Assembly (NCBI GenBank): GCA_028455995.1
Contig: JABELC010000004.1
Coordinates: 3,408,501-3,472,500, forward strand
Length of the DNA stretch: 64,000 bases
From: Scleromitrula shiraiana
Lineage: Eukaryota; Ascomycota; Leotiomycetes; Helotiales; Sclerotiniaceae
Reading direction: 5' to 3'
Positions 1 to 10,287 of this stretch are shown here, piece by piece. A program made the translations under genes and the position numbers. Numbering within the stretch: position 1 is the first letter of the stretch; each line of letters opens with the position of its first letter. The notes below the pieces were generated by a model. The model worked only from the letters and a program-made list of their open reading frames with translations. It was not told the origin of the DNA and ran no database searches.

Positions 1-501
1 CAACTTCTCATGTTCCCCCTTCAGGAGCACCACGATCCTCGTACTCTGGCTATTGAACGAACTGGGGACGTGAAGCAGAGCTTGCTCGACGATTTCTTGA
101 ATCTTCGACTCCGGGATCGGGGATGTGTTGGCGAGGGCGTAGATGGAGCGGCGGGATTGGAGGGTGCTGAGGAATTCGGCGGATGGTGAGGCGGACATTT
201 TTGAGGATTGCGTGGTGGAGAATTGTTTGGTTTGGTTGTTTGGTTTTGGTTTGGTATTTGTATTTGTATTTGTATTTGTATTGGTGTAGATGGTTGTATA
301 TTTATTGAGATTAACCTCAGAAAACTTATGATAAGAACGGAAACCGCGGGAGGAAACTGGACCTCTTATACCCCTCGCAGCGATCCCACCTCCCCCCAAT
401 TTCGAAACCTCAATAGAAACATTCGGAAGCTTAGTGAACATGGTACCGATAATGCCCGCCCCACTTCGTGCACCGAGTAGAGTTCGTGACAGATTCGCCA
501 T
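1..501 (-). CDS. Nitroreductase-family protein, 5' part, cut by window edge
   Basis: The frame is open from an ATG at 501 to the window edge at 1 (167 codons, no stop), so only the N-terminal part is visible. From the second in-frame ATG at 198 the protein starts MSASPSAEFLSTLQSRRSIY, followed by a segment with SFNSQSTRIVVLL. This is the entry to the FMN-binding fold of fungal nitroreductases of the Frm2/Hbn1 type (RRS-Y and SFN-Q-R motifs). These are soluble NAD(P)H/FMN oxidoreductases linked to oxidative and nitro-compound stress. Upstream of Met198 lie 101 in-frame codons. They begin MANLSRTLLGARSGAG, are rich in Arg, Ser and Gly and poor in acidic residues, contain RGIRG and SRGFRSY, and end in a Thr-Asn repeat. 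This resembles a mitochondrial presequence. Which ATG is used cannot be decided from sequence. Family assignment is from a short fragment. Confidence 0.65.
   Translation of the reverse strand, partial: MANLSRTLLGARSGAGIIGTMFTKLPNVSIEVSKLGGGGIAARGIRGPVSSRGFRSYHKFSEVNLNKYTTIYTNTNTNTNTNTKPKPNNQTKQFSTTQSSKMSASPSAEFLSTLQSRRSIYALANTSPIPESKIQEIVEQALLHVPSSFNSQSTRIVVLLKGEHEKL
255..278 (+). repeat. Hexanucleotide repeat inside the nitroreductase extension
   Basis: Four perfect TATTTG units plus partial copies. On the minus strand they are read in frame as alternating Thr-Asn codons in the N-terminal extension of the nitroreductase-like gene, so length changes by whole units keep the frame. Confidence 0.9.
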
Positions 502-2425
502 ATCGAAAATCAATTGTATGTGACGTGCTTGCTTACTTACTTACTTACTTGCTTATTATGAGCTGATTGATCAATTAATCCACAACTAACCTGTTATTTT
601 GTTTACTAAGAATGAATAATAATAATAAATAACCTTAGAAAGATAGTAGATAGTAGATAGCTATAGGTGAGTGAATTTAGTCCAAAGCTTGATTAACACT
701 GTAAAAAGTCGTTCATATGATATGCATAGTAATAATCCAGTAATAATTCATAATCACCATCTAATCAAAACCCAAGCACATCATATCACATCACCGAATC
801 GCACATAATAATTAAATACCAAACCACCTCCCTCCCCACCCAGCTTATCAATCACCCTTCACCCTTCCCCTCAAGCTCCTCAGCAAAAAGAAATCTAAAC
901 TACAGACCGAATCCCACAAAATCTCACCAAAAGCGGATACTCATGATCATTAATGATGCTGATTGATCAACACCAACCAAAACAGGATAGATGCACGGGC
1001 GGGATTAACGCGGAGGGGGAGCGGAAATGATGGGTTTAGTTTTTCTGATCGGTGTTGCAATCGAATAAAATAAAATAAAATAAAATAAAATAAAATAAAA
1101 TAAAATAAAATAAAATAAAATAAAATAAAATAAAAAAAAAATAAAAAAAAAATAAAATAAAATAAAGTAAAATGCGATATAAAACTCAAACCAAACCACA
1201 TCACATCACATCCATCCCTCTCGATCCAAGCCGGAAGGGAAACTATAGATACTAATCGACGTACCTTTTTACGATTCCATATCCTCAGGCTCTACTTACT
1301 TCGATTTATTATAGTAGAGTAGAGTCTGAGGGGTTAGGTATGGCGAGATATGATTGATTGATAGGATTGTTATATTTATACGGTGTTGAGTTTGGGAAAT
1401 GATGGATGAGATGAAATAAAAGAAAGATGAAATAAAAAAAGGAAAGAAAAAAGGAAAGAAAGAAAAAAGGAAAAAATAAATAAATACTCAAAATACCAAT
1501 GAAGAAAATCACAAAATAAATTTCGTTTATCTACTCGTATACTATACATAATACTATTAAAGTAAATAATTTTAATAATAATCAATAACTAATAATCAAT
1601 AACGAATAACTAACAACCAATAACGAATATTAAACATCGAGTTTGAGAAACACAACACGTACAGTATATTGATGTCAACGGTGGATGTATATAGCGTTGT
1701 TCTTTTTGTTCTTTTTATATGGTATGTTATGCTATGCTATGCTATGCTATGCTATACTATGCTATGCTATAAATTCAATATATCCGACATATTCGGAGCG
1801 GATTCTTTTCTTTTCTCCTCCCCACCTCCCCTCCTCCTCTGCTCCCCTGCTCCCCTCTTCATCGAACAAATAAAATAAAATCAAACCATTGCATACCCTC
1901 TCGCACTAAATAAAAACAAAAAGTAAAGAACCAACTCAATTGCTTGTGTTACTAGTATATAGTATAGTGTGTTCTTCCGCTATGCTCTATATGATATACT
2001 ATGCTCATACAGTAAGTACAAAGTAAAGTAAAGTAATTTTTTTTTTTTGCAAAAATTCTAACCACCCATCACGTTCAAAACTCGTACCTATCCATCCATC
2101 CATCCATCCATCCATCCATCCATTCATTAATAACAAACGCCCCCAACACAACCTAACCAAAATAACCCTTTCATCAATGTAAAATATTCCATCGAGACCC
2201 AACCCAACCCAACCTAGCCCATCATATCCCGTCCTATCCCATCCAAAATCTATGCCAATATCAGAAAATCCACCTATCCATTTATTTATACCACCATCGA
2301 AATTTTCTCATTTTTATCCCCCCGTAAACATATGATACAAGCCCCCTAACCAGCCTTTTTCTAATTACAATATCCCCAGCCGTCACTTCAGTAAGCACCT
2401 CGTTTCCCTACTTGCCCCCCCTCCA
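502..2425. other. Gene-free stretch with microsatellites
   Basis: No coding sequence is supported. The stretch holds an ACTT run near 533-552, an AAAAT pentamer array at 1064-1172, a purine-rich run at 1420-1480, an ATGCT pentamer array at about 1727-1770 and a CCAT array at about 2090-2123. Small open frames here are translations of these repeats. It contains the upstream region of the nitroreductase-like gene and the 3' flank of the reductase gene. Confidence 0.7.
1064..1172. repeat. AAAAT pentanucleotide microsatellite
   Basis: About 14 near-perfect TAAAA units, then a decayed tail in which A-runs lengthen (1131-1172). It explains the Phe/Ile/Tyr/Leu-only open frames on the minus strand. 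Confidence 0.95.
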
Positions 2426-4384
2426 TTACCAAGTCTCAGCAATATACTGCCCCGCCTCATTCTTCAACTTCCAAAACTTAACCGCCTCCTCCCTCCCCAA
2501 ATTCCCCTTCTGCATCGCAACATCCACAAGCGCCTCCTCAACCCCCTCACCCATCCCCTTACTACTCCCACAAACAAACACTCTCCCATCCAACGCATTA
2601 ATAATAAACCACACCAAATCCGCCTGATGACGAACCTCATCTTGTACATATTTCCCCTTTTGTTTATCACCCGGTTTACGGGATTGCACCACCTTTTTAA
2701 CTTCGGATTCGTGGACGCCCCATTCACCAGAGTATAATTCATCGAGAAGGGAATCTCTTACTCCTTGGAGAACCCAGACTTTATTCGCACAGTTGGCATT
2801 TTTGAGACGTCGTTGGACGAATCCTCGGAATGGAGCAACTCCTACACCTGCACCGATTAAAAGCATAGGTCCGTCGGAAACGAATTCTCTAGCAAGCGGG
2901 TTTGCCATTAATCCTTTGAACATTGGAACTCGAAGGTTAACTTTCCTTCCCTCTTTTTCTGCCTCGATGAATTTTCTTGCTTGACGTTCAAAGAATCCGG
3001 ATCCAAGTCCTGTACGAGGACCTTCACGCCAATTGTTTGTTTCATGAACTGTCACTGCGATTTCGATAAGTCGAGAACAACCTTCAACGGGTACACAAGA
3101 TTCGTGAGGATCGTTTGACATTGAATAGAATCTTGGCATTAAGGTTTGTAGGTGTGATAGAAGATGATCGAGAGGTGGTTTGCAGGATGGGAAAGCATTA
3201 AGAAGTTGAGGAATGGTAATATGTGGTCCGGTTCGGAAATCGCAAAATGTAGTTTGTCCTTCTCCAGAGCAAAGATACATTAAGATCTTCTTTTCATTTG
3301 GATCGGTAGTATATTCTGCGAGTAATCGTAAAAGAATCTTCGTAGGCGGGTATGATTGTATATCCGAACACCAAGTTAATAAATCTCTTCTGGTTGTGAT
3401 TAATTCTCTTGGTTTTTCATCTCCCCAAACTGTAGGCCATCTACCATTCTCCGTCTTCAACAAAACCTCCCGATCCCGTATATATTTTGGAATAGATAAT
3501 AAATCCATAAGTTCCTCAACCATTGATTCTTCATTTGGTGCCATAACACCAATTGCACCACCAACCTTGAAATCAACACCACCTTCTTCAGGGTAATCTG
3601 TAACATCCAAATCGAAATGATATGTTCTCTTCTCCGCACCAGGTTTCGTCAATTCTCTAGCACTGAAAATCTTCGCAGAATAAACTTCATATGGTGGATG
3701 TGGTTGAACAAAAGAAGGAGGTTGAATCTTAGTATCGACATTTTCTTTTGCATGATGTGGCGTAAAATCGATTGAATCGGTTGAGTCTGTTGATTCGTTC
3801 TCCAGAACAATACCAGAATCTGCAGGAGAAGATACCTTTTCATCTGATGCAGTATCTGCAGTTGTGCCAGCCTTCTGCTTGGTGATATTTATATTCCTCA
3901 AATCCTTGATAACACCATTAACCATCTCGGTCGTCTTCAATGATTTAAACTCCATAGTCTTCTTTGGTACATCCGGAATATTAGAAAACCTCGTAGGAAT
4001 CGTATCAATCTTCAAACCCAAACTCTTAAATGCGGGATTCTCAGGTAACTTGACCTTTTCAAAAGAAAGAGAATCGGATTTTTTGGATGCCATCATACAG
4101 CCTCCTCCACAACATTTTTCAACCAATCTTGTACCCGACTCCCCAATAATCCTTCGCATATCGGTAGCATTTTTGGAAATTAATTTTGTAGATGCACGAC
4201 GTCTTCGAGGGAGGATTTCTTCGGGTTCAGGATCGGATGATGAGGAGGAGGAATAGGTTAAGGATGGTGCGGCGGAGTGGGGTGAGATTGCTGGTTCTTG
4301 TGGAATACAATGAGATGTAGTAGCCATTCTTAAGACTTGAGGTCGGGACATTGTAGATAGTATTATTGAGGGTTTTCGAAGCAT
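2426..4384 (-). CDS. FAD/NADPH-binding reductase of CPR/FNR fold, no flavodoxin domain
   Basis: A 652-residue single-exon gene; the ATG at 4384 is the first in frame. Residues 1 to about 235 are low complexity (Ser run, RRRR, a CCGGGC cluster at 91-96). From about 236 to the end the protein matches the C-terminal half of diflavin reductases (cytochrome P450 reductase, sulfite reductase flavoprotein, methionine synthase reductase). It has an FAD-binding beta-barrel with the connecting helical insert, the flavin motif RFYS (418-421), the NADPH-binding GAGVGVAPFRGF (511-522), VFVCGSSKGMGEGV (602-615) and a terminal Trp652 like the aromatic cap on the flavin of this fold. The family reaction is hydride transfer from NADPH to FAD and on to an acceptor. 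The usual N-terminal FMN/flavodoxin domain is missing, so a separate acceptor is inferred. No signal peptide or membrane anchor is evident, and the physiological partner is unknown. Domain call is firm; specific function is not. Confidence 0.85.
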   Translation of the reverse strand: MLRKPSIILSTMSRPQVLRMATTSHCIPQEPAISPHSAAPSLTYSSSSSSDPEPEEILPRRRRASTKLISKNATDMRRIIGESGTRLVEKCCGGGCMMASKKSDSLSFEKVKLPENPAFKSLGLKIDTIPTRFSNIPDVPKKTMEFKSLKTTEMVNGVIKDLRNINITKQKAGTTADTASDEKVSSPADSGIVLENESTDSTDSIDFTPHHAKENVDTKIQPPSFVQPHPPYEVYSAKIFSARELTKPGAEKRTYHFDLDVTDYPEEGGVDFKVGGAIGVMAPNEESMVEELMDLLSIPKYIRDREVLLKTENGRWPTVWGDEKPRELITTRRDLLTWCSDIQSYPPTKILLRLLAEYTTDPNEKKILMYLCSGEGQTTFCDFRTGPHITIPQLLNAFPSCKPPLDHLLSHLQTLMPRFYSMSNDPHESCVPVEGCSRLIEIAVTVHETNNWREGPRTGLGSGFFERQARKFIEAEKEGRKVNLRVPMFKGLMANPLAREFVSDGPMLLIGAGVGVAPFRGFVQRRLKNANCANKVWVLQGVRDSLLDELYSGEWGVHESEVKKVVQSRKPGDKQKGKYVQDEVRHQADLVWFIINALDGRVFVCGSSKGMGEGVEEALVDVAMQKGNLGREEAVKFWKLKNEAGQYIAETW

Positions 4385-5807
4385 GTACCGATTGTACAAT
4401 TTGGGAGAGTTGAGAAGAAAGAGAGAAAAGAGAGGAGTGGGGTGGTTTTGAGTATTTTTTTTCTCTTGTCCGCGATCTCTAGTAGGTGGTGACGTTATAT
4501 ATATAAATGGTTCGATTGTATGTAAGGTAATAATCTTGAGATCAAAATTATTTACTCGAACACAGAATAATTGAAGTATAATATGATTCTCTTAATTGTC
4601 TTTGATTGACTCTTAAATCAACGATTGTTTTATAAGAGAAAGAAGAAAATAGACAAAAAATTGGGTTGAAGGTCCACGGGTGGCGGACCATTCAATATAT
4701 TTTCAGATTTTGTGGTGGTTTCATTTTGTTGTGTAAGGTTGATCTTGGAATGAAACAAGGATTAATATCATGGAAAGAACCTCGGCCGACACCGGGGGAT
4801 TTATTTGGAAATATTACTGAGATTTATTAGATAATTCTTAACAATACCAACTTGAAGATTCATTTAACGATGTACTACTATCATTCTTAAGTTCTCATTT
4901 ATGTACAAACCGTATAACAATCAATCCCATGCTCATTCCATAACTTCTCCAAATACAGAGAATTAGATATCATCTTACGTGTTTACTATCCTTACCTACA
5001 TATACATATGTACAATACTCACACAGTACATCATCACGATATCGTACTAATACCAAATTTCGATAATTCCTCCCACTCATGGCATTTTCATCTTATTCCC
5101 CCCTGTTCCCCATCTTTCAATATATCACTATCTACAAACCACAATAGAATATATTCCCTCCTCACTCTCATCTATGTATTAGGCCACATCCTGTTACATA
5201 AATCAATCAATCTTACGCTATTCTGACTGCGTTATCTGATGAAAGATTTTTATCAGATTTGATTGATTCCTAGTCAGCAATAATCAATCAATATTAGTTG
5301 GGTGGAGTGAATTAATTATCATGATGGTTCATTCGAGGGTATGAAAATGTCTATCCATCAGCGTCACCGTTCCAATCGATTCATCTGATGATAGGCTATG
5401 AATTATGCTATGCTATGCAGTATCAGCAGTCTAGAAACCCGTAAACATCTTGTGTACGTACGTACATACGATTGATTCATAGTCAGTCGTTCCTGTATCC
5501 ACATCTCTATACTATACCCATGAGTCAGGAATGAAACCAAAATTTAAGCCCAAGCCTAAAACCCAACAAACAAACAATCAATCAATCAAGCAAGCAAACT
5601 GGGTCCAAATAATCTCCACCAATATCCCATCCTTGATATTAAAGCCAAGCAAACAAAATCCCAACAGATTATCTCCCCATCAGATAAAGAAATTTCAACA
5701 ATCAATCTGATAAGATTATCATACCATACCGATTATCCATCTACTAGTATTATCCATCCATCCATCATCATATATCCCTCACCACTCATTTCTTTATCTC
5801 AAATTTC

Positions 5808-6092
<285 letters not shown>

Positions 6093-6121
6093 TCCATCCA
6101 TCCATCCATCCATCCATCCAT
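6093..6121. repeat. CCAT tetranucleotide array abutting the TTTA array
   Basis: Seven CCAT units follow the TTTA array without a spacer, making a compound tetranucleotide microsatellite with a sharp unit switch at about 6093. Confidence 0.95.
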
Positions 6122-7860
6122 CAAATTCCAAATTCCCAAATTCTCAAATTCCCCCAAGAATGATTCTTCATTCTTCATCGCATAAATAATTTCTTTATTT
6201 ATCAGATCAGGCCTACTAGTAATCCACAATAATCAATCCAATCTAATCAATCCAATCTAATCTAATCTAATCAGATTCGATGCGATGTCAAAAAAAAAAA
6301 AACAATCCCCTACTACTAGTAGTTGGGTTCAACTTGCCAGTGAGCAAAATCGCATTAAGGACTCCTATGTACTAGTAATAATAATTCCCAAGCACTAGTT
6401 AAACGCTCATATATACTGACTGTAATATATACGTAATATATAAAAGCCAAGCTATATTGAGAAAGGAAAGAGGAGCCGAGATTTCGTGTCCAATTACTCT
6501 GTTTGTTTTTATGGTATGGTATGCTATGGTTTGGTATGGGATGGGATGGGATGATATAGTATGGTAAGAAAAATGAATAACATGGGTGTAGAATCGGATT
6601 TTATGTTTAGGTTTGATCTGATAAGATAAGATAAAATAAGATAAAATAAGATAAAATAAAACATACAGATCCACAGGACTATATTTGCGTGGTGCTGAGG
6701 AGGGCATGGGAAAGGGTATATTAAGCAAGGGGGGTGGAATGGATCCTCCGAGAACGGAGAATGGTGGATAGAGGATTGGTCATAGTGGTATTTATTGATG
6801 GAGAGAGAGAGAGAGAGAGAGAGACATATGGATAGATAGATAGATAGGTCGTTTATCTCTTTTGGAGTCTTTTGGGTATATGTATGTATGTATTATGTAT
6901 GTTTGAATGATTAGATGGGCTAGAATGATTAGATGGGCTGGAATGAATAGATGGTGGTAGTGGTGGTGGTTAGTTGGTTTTATTGTGGGCTTGTTTATTT
7001 GGGATATGTTGACTGTTTGATTAATGGCTGTGTTGATTATATTTGATTGCTGGATTATATCTTATGATATGTTATGTTATGTTATGATATGATATGATAT
7101 GATATTATAGCATCCCCTTTTCAGTCCGCGAGTAAACGACAAACGACTTGCAAGGAATGCCATGCCTGCTCGAGATCCACCAAACACTAACAACATGGCA
7201 GGGAAGTAAGAGTATTTGGTATATTAGGGACAAACAAAAACTTGGAGTCTGACTGTCTAAGATCAGCTATGAGGAAAACACGCTGTTGAGATTGAGTGGA
7301 ATGGATGGTATGTATACCTAAGATATATGCAATGAATGATTCTAGCACGATGCATTTATTTGCGTTATTTGGTTTGTGTTGTTTCTTTTGTTTCATGTTG
7401 GATTTTGTTCTTCTCTCCCTTCCTCCTTCCTACCTTCTTTGTTTGTTGTTCCAATCGTTCATTTCTTAATATGTACCAACTATCACGCGAGAAACTGCAT
7501 TCTCATAGATGAGAATTTGGAACTTTGAAATTTCATCTAAGTAGATGGAGGATACCTAGCTGCTGTCATTTCTGGTATTGGCTTGGTTGCAGGACATCAA
7601 GTCAAATCAAATCAAATAAAATCAAATCAGATAGTTTTGGAAAGATTGATGATTCGTTCTGATTGGTCCATCAATGGGGATCGCGATACAAAGCAATCGC
7701 GCCTTTAACCAATCGATGATCTTGTTGTGCAAATTGTGTGGAGGAACATTGGGTTCTGTTGACTGGAAGTATTATATTGAAGGTCTTTCGATTGCCGATT
7801 CAGAGATAGGAGTGCAAGAACTCATGAATACTGCATTTAATTTGCATCATAAGTTTGTTT

Positions 7861-8014
7861 TGAGTACTTCCCTGATATTGAACCAAAAAGGTCTTACTAC
7901 TATTATCGATTTCTATGAGGCTTATCATTAGGGACAATAAGTATTTTCCTGACATTGAGCCAAAAAGACCCTGCTATCATCATCGATTTCGATGAGACTT
8001 ATCATTGGAGAGAA
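7861..8014. repeat. Diverged 77-bp tandem duplication
   Basis: Copy A is 7861-7937 and copy B is 7938-8014. They align without gaps over 77 positions with 60 identities. Of the 17 differences I count 15 transitions and 2 transversions. In one frame both copies encode the peptide YFPDIEPKR, with most differences there at third codon positions, but both also carry the same in-frame TGA. It could be a decayed coding repeat or a duplicate altered by transition mutation. Confidence 0.8.
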
Positions 8015-9296
8015 TGTTTATTCTTGTAATTTAGATATGAGAGGACGTATGGGGTCAAACCGATAGAATCTTCATCGTTATGAATATTCGAAAATACATA
8101 TACGTTGAAAGCACGAGATAAATACTATCACTAGATAGTAGAGAAAGGTATGTAATTTACAGCAATACACCATTAAATTCATTCATGAATAGATTGATTG
8201 ATAGAAGGATCAAGGCAAACTGTAACTTTCAATGATTCCTTCATCTCAAAAAAAGGATGAGGTGGATCACAATGCTCACTTATATACGTACAAATAAGAT
8301 ATCTGCTTCTCATTACTCTTAAACTCAAACCATGAGTTAAATTTGTCAACTTTTGTTTGTCTTTTGATAAATTGATAAAGTTTTGATGTTCCTGGAATAT
8401 CCCCAATAACTCAAGTAAAATAGATTGGATAATAGTATGATACGAACATTAACCACACGAGCAAATAAGACATGACCTCATAAAGCCTCAAACTTAAACC
8501 AAGCCATTTATTAGGTCAGTCCACTAATTATTTTTGAAGTTACTATCGGTATATATGCACAGCATAGTATATGTAAGAATGGTTCAATTAAACACGCGTT
8601 CTAATGATCCAATAAGAATATCGAATGATTTTCAGTCGAATGATCTAATTAGGTTGATCTAATCCAATTAGGTTGATCTACATTAATTTTCTTGAATAAT
8701 AGAATAGAGTATTCAATTTTTCGTTGTCAATTGAAGTATTAATGAAGTAACGATTTACTCCTTAAATCCCTCAATAAAATCAAAAAAAACCAATGAAACC
8801 AATGAAATATTTAATTAAACCTTATGACCATATTAGAATAGTTTTTTATTATTATTATTGTTACTCTTTCTCTACAATTTGAGTAGTTCAAAACATAACA
8901 AGGGTTGGTGAATTTCCCCGCATTGTCTTGTCTAACATGATCTACTATTATTATGGATTAGGTAAGGTAAAATTTAAAACCTATTGAACTAGTCCTACCC
9001 GCCGCAGCACTTCTCTTCAAAGCTACCCCGCATTTCATGAACACGTGAGAAATGCTATGATCTTCCTTCGTACAACTTGAGTTTACAATAATAATAAAAA
9101 ACCCCCTCTCAATTCCCTTTCCCCTTTTCTTTCAAGTTTGTTGCATTTTATCTTTCTTCTTTCAAATCATCAAACAAATAACCAATTCTTTCCAAAAACA
9201 TCATCAAATCTTTCATCAAAAATTTCACATCAACTTTCTATTTCATCTTCAAAATATTTACTTATTTTGTTTGATACACTTACCAAATTTACAATC

Positions 9297-10287
9297 ATGT
9301 CAACAACTGAAACCCCTCAAATTATCAAAGTGTTATTCACACTTCATGCTGGCATGGATGCCATGGATTTCGTCGGTCCTCTCGAAGTCCTCACCCGTGC
9401 TCAGCATGATATCAATGATCCAAGTAAGTCAAGTATTGATTGTTCAATTGATCTTTCGTAACTTTCCAAGTTATCCTATCTCTCATCCATTTGTTTACAT
9501 TTGACTCTTCATCTTTCAAAGATCCTTTTTAACTGACAATTCATTCTCAAAATTAGCAACCAAGGCATTCAAATGTACCTTCGTAGGCAGCACCGAGAAT
9601 ACTGAATCTAGTCAAGGAGCTTCATTTCGTGCTCACTTGAACTACAAAGATGCATACGCTCAACTCGCACAATACGACATTCTCATCGTCCCAGGTGGAG
9701 GCGTTGATCAAATCCTCAAAACCAAATCCGAACCCCTCGGTCTCATCCGAGCCTTCTCCGACTTGCAGAGAAAAGATCCCACCAAGGAACGAACCCTCCT
9801 CTCCATCTGCACTGGCTCCCTCTTCCTCGCAGATCGAGGTATCCTCCACGGTTTATCCGCAACCACCCACCCTGACTATTTTGCCAAGTTCGAAATCATC
9901 AATGGAGAAGTCTCCCAGCGGGATTTGGCCGAACGTTGTGATGTTGTTGAGGAGAGATATGTAGTTAATAATCTCCGATTCGATCTCGGTAATCCCGAGG
10001 AAAATCCCTACGTTCGTCGCAAGTCTGACGCGAGACGTCCATCCAATGCTCGTAAGGGTTCCAATGCGTGGAAGGAGTCTAATACTCGTCGTGAGAGTAA
10101 TGCTCGTAGAGCTAGCTTGCGTCTGGGTGGTCTGCGCGTTATTACAAGTGGTGGGATTACGTGTGGGCTTGATGCTTGTCTTTATATGGTTAGTATTATG
10201 GTTAGTGAGGAGTCGGCTACGGAGATTGCGCGTTATTTGCAGTATGAGTGGAAGAAGGGTATTGTTGTTGATGGAGTTGATATCTAA
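9297..10287 (+). CDS. DJ-1/PfpI-family protein (isonitrile hydratase-like)
   Basis: Two exons, 9297-9423 and 9557-10287, with a 133-bp intron (GTAAGT donor, CTGAC branch site, TTAG acceptor). The frame is kept across the junction and gives 285 residues. The fold markers are the N-terminal strand ending GPLEVL (Glu30), the ILIVPGG strand (84-90), the nucleophile elbow SICTGS with Cys127, ATTHPDYF after it and ITSGGITCGLDACLYMV near the C-terminus. This is the ThiJ/PfpI glutamine-amidotransferase-like superfamily, in the branch containing bacterial isonitrile hydratase and many fungal proteins of unknown substrate. It is probably cytosolic. Odd feature: residues about 193-230 are an Arg/Ser-rich insertion built of SNAR-like short repeats, placed in the loop before the last core strand. 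The 3' half also has visibly different codon use from the start of exon 2. Family is firm; substrate is unknown. Confidence 0.88.

Noticed and set aside
950..1204. Open frames on the minus strand rich in Phe, Ile, Tyr and Leu
   Set aside because: They are translations of the AAAAT microsatellite and have no domain.
6399..6728. 109-codon minus-strand frame
   Set aside because: It is repetitive Ser/His/Tyr/Ile sequence from GATAAAATAA and GGTATG-type repeats; no coding signal.
7674..7931. 85-codon plus-strand frame
   Set aside because: No recognisable domain, and it ends within the diverged tandem duplication. Kept only as part of the repeat description.
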